DNA of 59,029 bases from CAZAFL01 sp964484465. Its GTDB lineage: Bacteria > Bacteroidota > Ignavibacteria > UBA10030 > SZUA-254. Below, piece by piece: positions 7,706 to 16,482 of the stretch. Under the pieces are notes generated by a model. It searched no databases and had not been told where the DNA came from. It saw only the letters and a list, made by a program, of their open reading frames with translations. The DNA lies in contig CAZAFL010000020.1 in the NCBI GenBank assembly GCA_964484465.1, positions 1-59,029 of the forward strand, in the 5' to 3' direction. The first letter of the stretch is position 1, and each line of letters begins with the position of its first letter. The position numbers and the translations under genes are program-made.

Positions 7706-10603
7706 TTAGCGGATCAGCACCATCTTCTTTACATCCACAAATTGACGCTGTGACGTGTGAGCGGAGTTATCTGCAACAGAAATTTTATAGAAGTATATCC
7801 CGCTTGGCAAGTCTCCTGCATCGAATTGTACGGATTTCTCTCCGCGTTCCTGCTTCCCTTCCACCAGGGTGCGGATTTTCTCACCGAGTATGTTAAACAC
7901 CTCCAGCGTGACATGGCTATCAACCGGCAAATTGTATCGGATTACGGTCGCCGGGTTGAACGGGTTGGGATATGACTGCTGCAAAGAAAACTGATGCGAT
8001 ATCGAGTGAACGCCGTCAGATGAAAGCACAATACTTCCCTGTATTCCCGGAGATAGAACGCTGTAAGAGCCTTCACCGGAGAGTGTCACATCGTGCACGC
8101 CGACGTTGAGCCGGTACGTCAAGTCCTCTGTCGCCGATGCCTCCCAGCGGAGTTTCAACGGGTAGGACGCAGACAGGATCGTGACCGGCACCCGTTTTTC
8201 TTCTCCCGCCCGGAACATCTCCACCATACTGCTCGTTCCGAATCTGACATCCAAACCTCCGGGAACCGGAGGAGGCATTTCTTCCAACTGAGAAAAATCA
8301 CCGTCGTGGCCTGTACTGCCATAAAACAGGACCTGCGTGTTCCCGTCAGTGTCTTCAATAGTGAGCCGGTTCAATTTTTGCAACTCGTCAACCATATCAT
8401 CCCGTTTTGCAATCGCATGACCTCCAGAGGGACCTATAACAATTGTTCCCGCTGAAGAAGCTTTTACCCAGTATCCTTCACCGGGAACAAGAGTATCGGC
8501 GACCTTGTATCCGTTACGATACCTGTAAAATGCCGAATTGATGATGCCGGATGGATTCGTGGAAATCGAAGAGGCGTCAATCGTGTCCATTATGGTTCCG
8601 ATGAGATTCCACCCTTTTACAACCTGCAACGATTCAACATGTACGGAGGTGCCGATATACTGGACCGATTGGTTTCCGCTAAACTTCAGCCAGTAGCCAA
8701 CACCCGCGGCAAGCGTCTCCGCGGCGACATAACCGTTATTGTACCGGTATGCAGAGCTCTGTGCAGTGGGAAATAATACGGACTTCCGCGCATCATCCGG
8801 AGAAACCGGCAATGAAAGGAGATTCCATCTGTTCGAGACGTTGAGCTGATACAGCGTATCTCCGAATGTGAAACTCGATACATCAGACCACCTCGATTTA
8901 TAAATCGAACGCGCCGAACGCACGCGCCAGAACACTTTTCCGGCACCCGCTGTCAGTGAAAACGTTTTGAATGTATCTGCAATTGTAGAATCATTCACAA
9001 GAAAGGATGAGGAGAAGGTCGAGTCAGATGAGACTTGCAGCCAATATGGTGCGTTATAAATAAAATGTGACCATTCGAACCTCACAGGTCTGATGACCTG
9101 TTGCGCTCCGGCTACAGGTTGGGTTAGCGCCGGCACTGATGAATCATTTTCCGCTATATAAAGATGTTGATTGGCAGCAACGGTGGTAAAAACCTCATCA
9201 TTTCCCGAGGGCCATTCTACTTTCATCGAATCGATTGTTGTCGCATCTCCCAAACCGAAGTGCAGCGTCAGCACCTGACTGTTATAGCCTGTTTGTCCGG
9301 GTACTTCACGCATTTGCCATCGGGGTGTTCCGTTAATTGTGGCTTTGATTCGTACAGTCGCTCCAATTGCAGTTCTGTTTGAAACTGTTCCCGTCAAATC
9401 AAGTTCGACCCAGTGATTGGCGTTCCCGCCGTTATGATACAGGAAATTTTGCTGGTTCAACCGGTTCGCAACAAACAGGTCAAGGAATCCGTCCTGGTCA
9501 TAATCGACCCATACGCAACCGAAAGAATTCCCGACATTTGTAACCGGGTCGCCGACTGTCACTGCCGTGAACGTATAATTCGGCGGACCATTATTAATAT
9601 AGAGGTGCGACTGGCCCCCATCGTTTGCGACAAACAGGTCAAGGTTACCGTCATTATTGAAATCTCCCCACGAAGAACCGACACCATTTCCCCCTTCCTT
9701 GGAGACAATACTCCCGGTGTCAAGACTTAATGAATACGATGGCGACCCCGAGTTGTGGTATAGACTGTTATTTTGTCCCGAGTAATGCACAACAACTAAA
9801 TCAAGGTTTCCATCGTTATCGTAATCTCCCCAGCTGGCGCCGAGAGTTGATTTCCCGTCAGGAACAACAACGCTGTTGAACTGGAGATTGCCGTTGTTCA
9901 GATAGAGATTATCATTCTGGCTACCGGCATTGCCGACATACAGGTCGGGACGGCGGTCATTATTCATATCTGCCCACGCTCCCGGAATGGAAAAATTTGT
10001 CCCGTCTCCAACAGGCAAAATCGTGTCAATGCGGGTGAAGTCGAACAACGGCGGACCGTTATTTTTATAGAAATAATCGTTCCCCTGGAAATTCACAACA
10101 TACAGGTCGAGATAGCCGTCGCCATCGACATCAACCCATGTGCCACTGTTCGAGTTTGCAATATCCGTCACAACAGGTCCCGTTGTGATTTTTGTGAATG
10201 TGGAATCGCCATTCCCGAGGTAAAGAAAATTTCCAAAAGAGTTTCTGTTTGTCACGAACACATCCAGTTTCCCGTCATTATTGAAATCCCCCCATGTACT
10301 GCCAATCGACGAACCCCCGTCTGTAACAATCGCTCCCGTCGATACCTTAATGTAACCGCCTGCCCTGTTGTTAAGGTAGAGCGAGTTATTTTGGTTCGAA
10401 AGATTTCCGTGTGCGACAAACAAATCGAGATAACCGTCTCGGTTCACATCGATCCAGGAACCGCCCCCGCTCTCATAATGGTCGCTGACAACCGGATTCG
10501 AAGCGTCAACAACGCGGGTCAGCGTTTGCGTTCTGAGGTGTGCGACGAAAACGCAGCAGTTCAGAATGACAACCACTAAACAAAGGCGTAAGAGTATATT
10601 CAT
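7706..10603 (-). CDS. Secreted VCBS/FG-GAP and ASPIC/UnbV protein with T9SS sorting domain
   Basis: A 965-residue secreted protein. A hydrophobic N-terminus is followed by about seven VCBS/FG-GAP repeats (units such as WGDFNNDGKLDVFV and DYDQDGFLDLFVAN with Ca-binding Asp patterns), predicted to fold as a beta-propeller. An ASPIC/UnbV domain follows (around residues 405-480, with VEWPSGNDEVF). The second half holds a fibronectin-like stretch, two W-N-L-(L/I) ... GYW(L/V)K modules and a type A T9SS sorting domain (YPNPFNPATVIRYNLP). The C-terminal ~380 residues are organised like the protein at 93-1538. The role is presumably surface adhesion or binding; no catalytic motif is visible. It lies between two two-component systems, which suggests but does not show regulation by one of them. 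Confidence 0.85.
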   Translation of the reverse strand: MNILLRLCLVVVILNCCVFVAHLRTQTLTRVVDASNPVVSDHYESGGGSWIDVNRDGYLDLFVAHGNLSNQNNSLYLNNRAGGYIKVSTGAIVTDGGSSIGSTWGDFNNDGKLDVFVTNRNSFGNFLYLGNGDSTFTKITTGPVVTDIANSNSGTWVDVDGDGYLDLYVVNFQGNDYFYKNNGPPLFDFTRIDTILPVGDGTNFSIPGAWADMNNDRRPDLYVGNAGSQNDNLYLNNGNLQFNSVVVPDGKSTLGASWGDYDNDGNLDLVVVHYSGQNNSLYHNSGSPSYSLSLDTGSIVSKEGGNGVGSSWGDFNNDGNLDLFVANDGGQSHLYINNGPPNYTFTAVTVGDPVTNVGNSFGCVWVDYDQDGFLDLFVANRLNQQNFLYHNGGNANHWVELDLTGTVSNRTAIGATVRIKATINGTPRWQMREVPGQTGYNSQVLTLHFGLGDATTIDSMKVEWPSGNDEVFTTVAANQHLYIAENDSSVPALTQPVAGAQQVIRPVRFEWSHFIYNAPYWLQVSSDSTFSSSFLVNDSTIADTFKTFSLTAGAGKVFWRVRSARSIYKSRWSDVSSFTFGDTLYQLNVSNRWNLLSLPVSPDDARKSVLFPTAQSSAYRYNNGYVAAETLAAGVGYWLKFSGNQSVQYIGTSVHVESLQVVKGWNLIGTIMDTIDASSISTNPSGIINSAFYRYRNGYKVADTLVPGEGYWVKASSAGTIVIGPSGGHAIAKRDDMVDELQKLNRLTIEDTDGNTQVLFYGSTGHDGDFSQLEEMPPPVPGGLDVRFGTSSMVEMFRAGEEKRVPVTILSASYPLKLRWEASATEDLTYRLNVGVHDVTLSGEGSYSVLSPGIQGSIVLSSDGVHSISHQFSLQQSYPNPFNPATVIRYNLPVDSHVTLEVFNILGEKIRTLVEGKQERGEKSVQFDAGDLPSGIYFYKISVADNSAHTSQRQFVDVKKMVLIR

Positions 10604-10745
10604 TTTATGTGAGGTCGATCGTCACTATATGATATACACTTACAGCTTGAGGGTAAATAACCCGAACGGGTCAAATCTTGCAGGAAAACATGGGAATGGA
10701 GTCTTTTTACAACCGGGAAGCGCCGCTATTTTGCGGAAGGATTTC

Positions 10746-11369
10746 TTATATAATGTTTTGACGAAGCGCCTTTGCAACAGCTTCTGACTTTGAGTGAACC
10801 TCCAGTTTCTTGTAAATATTTTTCAAATGACGGCGCACGGTTTCTTCGCTGATGAAGAGAGATTCTCCGATCATTTTGTAACTTTTGCCTTTACAGAGTT
10901 GAGCGAGTACTTCCATTTCACGGGAAGTAAGGATATGCTCTGATTTTTTTTGGAATGAAGTCGTTACCATCCTTGCGATTTGCGTGCTCATCGGCGAACC
11001 GCCCGCTTTGACCTCCCTGATGGCGTCGAGAATGCGCGGCGTCGGCGTTTCTTTCACAAGGTAACCGCAAGCACCCGCACACAGCGCCTCGAATACCGTC
11101 TCGTCATTTTCATGAACTGTCAGCACGACGATGTCGAGATTCGGATGACGCTCTTTGATTCTACGAATCCCCTCGATACCGGAAATGCCAGGTAACCCGA
11201 TGTCCATCAACACGACGTCCGGCTCCTCTGCGTCGATCCCCTGCAAAGCCGACCAGCACTCACCGTACGTATTGGTGCACATGAACCCTTCAGCTTCATC
11301 AATGAGAGCGGCAAGGCTCTGGCGGATATCGTCGTCATCTTCGACGATTGCAACGTTAATCACATTCAT
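10746..11369 (-). CDS. LuxR/NarL-family response regulator
   Basis: A 207-residue regulator with an N-terminal receiver (acidic VEDDDD, phosphoacceptor Asp56 in VVLMDIGLPG, conserved Lys in GYLVKETP) and a C-terminal LuxR helix-turn-helix (LTSREMEVLAQL ... ISEETVRRHLKNIY). Its start codon overlaps the stop of the kinase gene by 4 bases (ATGA), so the two are translationally coupled and form one pair. The other kinase/regulator pair in this window (3843-7640) has the same domain types, so the two systems are paralogous. Targets are unknown. Confidence 0.88.
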   Translation of the reverse strand: MNVINVAIVEDDDDIRQSLAALIDEAEGFMCTNTYGECWSALQGIDAEEPDVVLMDIGLPGISGIEGIRRIKERHPNLDIVVLTVHENDETVFEALCAGACGYLVKETPTPRILDAIREVKAGGSPMSTQIARMVTTSFQKKSEHILTSREMEVLAQLCKGKSYKMIGESLFISEETVRRHLKNIYKKLEVHSKSEAVAKALRQNII

Positions 11370-13582
11370 GTTTTCTCTCTCCCGTTCGTTGGTCCATTAC
11401 CGGCCACCGGTATTTCTCCCAAAAATTCGACACACGTCCCATTACCGGAGGAGGAGTCGATAGTAAGAGTGCCATGAATTTTTTCTGCGCGCTTTTTCAT
11501 CCCGGCAAGCCCCTGTCCTGCTGCCGGCATGTTCGGGTTGAAGCCTTTTCCATCATCAGTCAGTCGTAAGATGAGTGTTCCTTTTTCTTGACGGAATTCC
11601 AGCGTGACGTTCCCGCAGCCGGCATGCTTTGCAGCATTATTCATCGCTTCCTTAAAAATAAGTAACAGGTGCCTTCTCCAGTCGACCGAGAGAGGTGTAT
11701 GTTTGGCACCATTTTCAGTGCCGCTTACCCGGAATGCGATACCCGAACCGTTAAACAGCCCGTCCCCGAAATCTTTTAGCCGGATGGCAATGTCTTCCGC
11801 TGAATCTTTCTCCGGATTCAGCGTCCAGAGAAAATCTCTCATGCCTATCGAAAGCTCTTCAGAAGTCTGGATAATTTTATTGAGTTGTTCGATATGTTCC
11901 CGCTGTCCATTTGCAAGGCTACGTTTCATCACCTGACTGAGGAGCGAAATCTTTGTGAGCTTGTGGCCAAACTCGTCGTGAAAATCCTCTGCCGCCCTTT
12001 GACGAACGCGTTTGTTTTCCAGTGCCCGGACCCGTTCCAGTTCACTGAGCCGTTCGAGCTTCCTTCCTACCCTGTACCGGTTCCCCAACAACATGAGCCC
12101 GATGAAACCGAGTATCTCGGCGGTGTAAAACGCCGGGGTTTTCCAGAACGGAGGGGTAATAATGATGTGCGTGCTTGCCCCCGCTTCATTCCATACCCCA
12201 TCCACCCCTGATGCTTTTACGCGGAACACATACGAGCCCGGCGGGATATCCGAATAACGCGCAAAATGGTTATGCTGGATATCTATCCAGTCCTTATCAT
12301 AACCTTCAAGCATGATCGAATACTGGTTTTTCGAAGGTTCCCGGTAATCCAGAGCTGAAAATGCGAGCGCAAAAAGGTTTACTTTATAGGAGATTTCAAT
12401 CGAATCGAAATTCTCACGACCCATTGCAAAATTCTTGTTCGAATTGTCGAATGTCATGAAATCGGTAATCACAACCGGTGGGATAAACTGTGCCGGCACT
12501 GCCGGTTGCTGGTTGAAAACGACCTTGTCAATTCCTCCGTCCAGCAAGCTTATCCAGATCAACCCCGACCTGTCTTCAAACAAAACGGCGGGTTCTTGTA
12601 CCTCCGATTGATGAGCGGACAGGTAACTGTAATTCGCAATAAGCCCCTTCGCCGGGTTAAGTTTTTTCAGCCAGTGCGATAGACCAAGCCAAAGATTTCC
12701 AAGGTGATCTTCGGCGAATGCGTGAATAGTATCATTGCTCAAGTATCTGACAAAATCGTTCTTCTCCTGGTCGAACCTGCAAAGCCCTTTGTCGGTTGTG
12801 CAAAGCCAAAGATCCCCATCTCGCCCGACCAATAGCCCGCGTACGCTATCACTGCTAAGGCCAGAACCATTTGCACGATAGTACCTGTACCATGCAGTGG
12901 TTTTACGATCTCTCCCGATCCGCACAACTCCGCGGCCTCGCGTCGCAATCCAAAGTTCTCCTTCAAAATCCTCAACAATCGAAACGATTGGTTCGTACAA
13001 CAGGGCCTTATCATCTAACGGCATGAATGCCGATGTTGCCGGATCGAACCGAGTCAAGCCGCTCGCCCTTCCACACCACAAGACGCCGGTTCTGTCGACA
13101 TACATTGAAAGAATCGTTGCGCCATCGTCCTGTCTGTTCTTCACATACAGCTTCATCGTCCCGGCACTTCCATCAAACAAATTCAAACCTCCGCCGGCTG
13201 TCGCAACCCAGATTCGACCCCTGTGGTCTTCGCAGAAAGATGTAACCTGGTCACTCGCAAGGGAGTTGGTATCTTCAGCATAGTGACGGTATGTAACAAA
13301 TACGCTCCCGTCGTACCGTTTAAGACCATGACTCGTCCCTAACCAGAGGAAACCGCGGGCATCCTGCAAAGCACAATCAACGTCGGCACGTATCCCTTCC
13401 GGTGCAATATTAATATGCTGGAGGCGAATATCATGCCCAACATTCGTTGGCGGCGTTGCCGCAACAACGTGACCCGACAATATTGCGGCTAAGAAAACAA
13501 CTTGAATGATAATGTTTTTCTGCAGGTATGTCGGAAGAGAGTCCATCGTTTCAAAATAAACATTTTTCATCAACCAAACCAT
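11366..13582 (-). CDS. Two-component sensor histidine kinase with propeller and Y_Y_Y domains
   Basis: A 738-residue sensor kinase, shorter than its paralogue at 3843 because it carries only one propeller set (LWLGTSHGLKRYDG, WVATAGGGLNLFDG, LWIATRGRGVVRI and so on). A Y_Y_Y domain follows (about 395-465, ending PGSYVFRVKASG), then a membrane segment near residue 480-495. The HisKA_3 domain has His535 in AEDFHDEFGHKLTK, and a HATPase_c domain with DDGKGF and GQGLAGMKKR ends the protein. Start choice is uncertain: in-frame ATGs at 13582, 13570 and 13546 all precede the hydrophobic signal segment (VVFLAAILSGHVVAA). It overlaps its response regulator by 4 bases. The sensed signal is unknown. Confidence 0.87.
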   Translation of the reverse strand: MVWLMKNVYFETMDSLPTYLQKNIIIQVVFLAAILSGHVVAATPPTNVGHDIRLQHINIAPEGIRADVDCALQDARGFLWLGTSHGLKRYDGSVFVTYRHYAEDTNSLASDQVTSFCEDHRGRIWVATAGGGLNLFDGSAGTMKLYVKNRQDDGATILSMYVDRTGVLWCGRASGLTRFDPATSAFMPLDDKALLYEPIVSIVEDFEGELWIATRGRGVVRIGRDRKTTAWYRYYRANGSGLSSDSVRGLLVGRDGDLWLCTTDKGLCRFDQEKNDFVRYLSNDTIHAFAEDHLGNLWLGLSHWLKKLNPAKGLIANYSYLSAHQSEVQEPAVLFEDRSGLIWISLLDGGIDKVVFNQQPAVPAQFIPPVVITDFMTFDNSNKNFAMGRENFDSIEISYKVNLFALAFSALDYREPSKNQYSIMLEGYDKDWIDIQHNHFARYSDIPPGSYVFRVKASGVDGVWNEAGASTHIIITPPFWKTPAFYTAEILGFIGLMLLGNRYRVGRKLERLSELERVRALENKRVRQRAAEDFHDEFGHKLTKISLLSQVMKRSLANGQREHIEQLNKIIQTSEELSIGMRDFLWTLNPEKDSAEDIAIRLKDFGDGLFNGSGIAFRVSGTENGAKHTPLSVDWRRHLLLIFKEAMNNAAKHAGCGNVTLEFRQEKGTLILRLTDDGKGFNPNMPAAGQGLAGMKKRAEKIHGTLTIDSSSGNGTCVEFLGEIPVAGNGPTNGREKT

Positions 13583-13732
13583 CCCCCGTACGGGTAATAA
13601 AAAGATAAGATTGATGCAAATGAGTCGATTTTATAAACGAGCAGAAACAGCGCGGGCAGTTTAATTGCAGGGTATTATTTGAGGGATACCGGTATAGTGC
13701 AACAGGAAGGGCGTCTTACCGGTTTTCTGACT

Positions 13733-13834
13733 CTAACGATTTCTCAGACGATACCAAAGTCTTCGCGCAGCGAACAAAACGATTACGGCAATGAATACAA
13801 TTCCGCCGGCAATAAATATTTCTGAAATGGTCAT
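13733..13834 (-). CDS. Small single-pass membrane protein (33 residues)
   Basis: A short open frame with a strong ribosome site (GGAG, 7-10 bases before ATG at 13834), encoding MTISEIFIAGGIVFIAVIVL then FAARRLWYRLRNR. It has one uninterrupted hydrophobic helix followed by an Arg-rich tail, the usual topology of a bacterial single-span small protein with the tail in the cytoplasm. It lies alone in the ~500-bp region between the kinase gene and the PAP2 gene. No function is recognised. Reality rests on the ribosome site and composition; conservation would have to decide. The remainder of the region (13583-13732 and 13835-14090) shows nothing else I can name. Confidence 0.45.
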   Translation of the reverse strand: MTISEIFIAGGIVFIAVIVLFAARRLWYRLRNR

Positions 13835-14090
13835 TTTTCACTCCAGACTCCTCATGTACAATAGGAAGCATTTCCATCTTGTACTGAGAATGATGAGAAT
13901 GTGTAAGTACACCCCCGGCTTTTGCATACGCTTCCTTGAAAATGTACTAATGAAAGCAGTTAATTGCAACAGACCGAGTCAACAGCTGTGAGCCCGGGCA
14001 CGAGTTGTTGAAAAATATTCATGCGGTAGAACGATTCGATGAGGTTTGCGAATAGGAATTTTTTTACCGTAGCGCCTTCGAAAAATGTGT

Positions 14091-14942
14091 TTAGATGAAT
14101 AGATCAAATTTCAGCCCGTATGCATGTTGGATCTTAGTCGGTTGAATATCAAGAGAAGAGGAACGCAAATTTAATTGTTCGACGAGTTTGGTCGAGTAAA
14201 TGCCGATAAGAGCTCCCACAAAACAGTCGCTTACCCAATGTGTTTTTTCCATGACTCGACTGATCGCCACACCAGACGCAATCGAGTAGGACAAGCCTGT
14301 AACCCAGGATTCATGATAATAATCAGAGAGTGTTGTGGCCGCAGCAAAAATAGTAGCGGTATGTCCCGACGGAAATGAGTCGAAGCTCTCAAAACCTTTT
14401 CCGCGCATGCGGTTCCTTCTGAAATATGAAAACGGGCCGTTCCATCTCCCTCGCGAAACAGTTGCTACTCCCGGTTCTTCTCTTGCAAAAATAAATTTTA
14501 ACAACTGGACTGCAACGCCACTTGCAGCGAATGATTCCAGGCCGATTTTCCCAACTTGCATTGCACCATTATCGCTGAACAATTCTCCGTAAGCAACATA
14601 CGCACCGAATAGACCGAATGAGAATTTTCCATCACCGAGAGTTGTCATTGCAGGACTGGCTTTTCTCAAGAACGGGCTTTGTTGTTTCCAACGGTACAAG
14701 AGGGTAAAAGTCTGTTGGTCAAAATGGACAAGCCCTACCGCAAGTGTTGTTGTTGCAGAAAGATAAAGTGCATTATGTATGCTGAACTTTGGCTGTTCTT
14801 TTACCTCAAGTGCGTCTTGATTAAGCAAAAGTGGCTGTTGCCGATTGATCAGTGAATCAGGGTCAGAAGCAGCATCTGGTGGCGCAGATTTTGCCCTGCC
14901 GGATATCATTAAACAAATTATGATAATGAGAATGTTCTTCAT
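14091..14942 (-). CDS. PAP2-family membrane-associated phosphatase
   Basis: A 283-residue protein with a signal peptide (MKNILIIIICLMISG) when started at the ATG at 14942; the longer frame begins with TTG and adds 15 residues with no ribosome site. The three-part PAP2 signature is present: KFIFAREEP (the KxxxxxxRP element, slightly degenerate), FPSGHTA and SRVMEKTHWVSD (SRx5HxxxD). PAP2 enzymes dephosphorylate lipid phosphates such as phosphatidate or undecaprenyl pyrophosphate on the outer face of the membrane. Hydrophobic helices between the motifs fit a membrane enzyme. It lies downstream of argH with a ~145-bp gap and probably has its own promoter. The substrate cannot be told. Confidence 0.8.
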   Translation of the reverse strand: MKNILIIIICLMISGRAKSAPPDAASDPDSLINRQQPLLLNQDALEVKEQPKFSIHNALYLSATTTLAVGLVHFDQQTFTLLYRWKQQSPFLRKASPAMTTLGDGKFSFGLFGAYVAYGELFSDNGAMQVGKIGLESFAASGVAVQLLKFIFAREEPGVATVSRGRWNGPFSYFRRNRMRGKGFESFDSFPSGHTATIFAAATTLSDYYHESWVTGLSYSIASGVAISRVMEKTHWVSDCFVGALIGIYSTKLVEQLNLRSSSLDIQPTKIQHAYGLKFDLFI

Positions 14943-15085
14943 TTGAAGAGGCACAAATGATATCAAAGCAACTTCTCTCAAAACCAATTTTTTAGTCAGA
15001 CAGTTCCAGTGAAAGCATGTAGATGATTATCAGAAAATAAACCGATGAGAGAAGTTATGACGCTACAGGAAGTTTTCAAGAAGCT

Positions 15086-16474
15086 TCAGGTTAACTTCTT
15101 TTTCCATTTCCGAATGGTATCCCCAACGTGTTTTGGCGATGTTGACCCGGCCGACTTTTTCTGAAACAACGATGCCCGCATGTCCAGTATTTTCCAGAGG
15201 TCTCTCCCGAAAAGCTTTGAATGTCTCTGGTACTCATTCAACGGCAGCTCCTTAAGGGGAATATTCTTCATTATACATATTTTGACAATTGACCCGACAA
15301 TGCCGTGCGCTTTCCGGAACGGCAGCCCCTTCCGCACAAGATAATCGGCTAACTCAGTCGCAAGAAGATAATCCATTCTCTCTTCGAACCGGTGAGGGTG
15401 AAACTTCGTCGTCGAAAGCATCCCGGAAAAAACATGTAAACATTCACTCACTGTATCCGCAGCATCGAACAGCGGTTCCTTATCCTCCTGCATATCTCTG
15501 TTATATGCGAGAGGCAAACCTTTCATTACAGTCAAAAGCGCAATGACATCGCCGTAGACTCTTCCGGTTTTGCCGCGAATTAGCTCAGCCATATCGGGGT
15601 TTTTTTTCTGCGGCATGATGCTGCTGCCGGTGGTAAACTGGTCGCCGATTTCGATAAAGTTCCATTCCGCCGAACTCCACAGGACAAGCTCCTCCGCGAA
15701 CCTGCTCAGGTGCATCATCGTGATCGCGCATGCTGCGAGAAACTCAATGTGGACGTCCCTGTCGCTCACCGCATCGATGCTGTTTTCAACAATACCGGAG
15801 AGCTTCAATTTCTTTGCGCTATATGAGCGGTCGATGGGAAAAGACGTTCCCGCCATGGCTCCCGCACCGAGTGGTGAACGTTGAACGCGATCCAGACAAT
15901 TCTCAAATCGCCCATAATCCCTGTCCAGCATCGAAACATACGCAAGCAGGTGATGCGCCAGCAGAACAGGCTGCGCGCGCTGGAGGTGCGTGTAGCCCGG
16001 CATGATGACATGCCTGTACTGATGTGCTTTTGCAACGATGGTTTTCTGAAGGCGTCGAAGGCGGTTATTAACTTCCCTGATCGTACTGCGCAAATAGAGC
16101 CGTTCATCGAGCGCGACCTGGTCGTTACGGCTGCGGGCGGTATGAAGTTTTCCGCCCGTCGCGCCGATTTTTTGAATCAACCTGTGCTCGATTGCCATGT
16201 GGATGTCTTCGGCAGTAAACCGCTGTCCATTCGAAGCGGTATGATTGAAGGAAAGCCGACCGCGTTCGATCTCTCTCCCTATTTCACGGAGCGACTTCGC
16301 AATTCTTCGTGCGTCGGAACGGGGAATAATTTTTTGGCGGGCAAGCATTGCGACGTGAGCCAGACTTCCCTCGATATCTTCACGGTACAACCGCTTATCG
16401 ATATGGAGAGAGGAGGAGAACTTCAACGCGTCGGGATGAAGCCCTTTACGAAAACGTCCGCTCCACAGTGCCAT
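15086..16474 (-). CDS. argH: Argininosuccinate lyase
   Basis: A 462-residue enzyme that splits argininosuccinate into arginine and fumarate, the last step of arginine synthesis. It belongs to the fumarase/aspartase superfamily, with the signature GSSIMPQKKNPD (about residues 278-290) and the N-terminal LWSGRF of ArgH proteins. Length is normal for the family (about 460). It starts 8 bases after the argG stop and is the last gene of the leftward arginine operon. No clear ribosome site precedes the ATG, as for several genes here. Confidence 0.95.
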   Translation of the reverse strand: MALWSGRFRKGLHPDALKFSSSLHIDKRLYREDIEGSLAHVAMLARQKIIPRSDARRIAKSLREIGREIERGRLSFNHTASNGQRFTAEDIHMAIEHRLIQKIGATGGKLHTARSRNDQVALDERLYLRSTIREVNNRLRRLQKTIVAKAHQYRHVIMPGYTHLQRAQPVLLAHHLLAYVSMLDRDYGRFENCLDRVQRSPLGAGAMAGTSFPIDRSYSAKKLKLSGIVENSIDAVSDRDVHIEFLAACAITMMHLSRFAEELVLWSSAEWNFIEIGDQFTTGSSIMPQKKNPDMAELIRGKTGRVYGDVIALLTVMKGLPLAYNRDMQEDKEPLFDAADTVSECLHVFSGMLSTTKFHPHRFEERMDYLLATELADYLVRKGLPFRKAHGIVGSIVKICIMKNIPLKELPLNEYQRHSKLFGRDLWKILDMRASLFQKKSAGSTSPKHVGDTIRKWKKKLT

Positions 16475-16482
16475 GGGAATGT

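Noticed and set aside
13835..14090. tRNA or other RNA gene in the larger gaps
   Set aside because: No T-loop (GGTTCGAxTCC) or cloverleaf pairing was found here or in the other intergenic regions.
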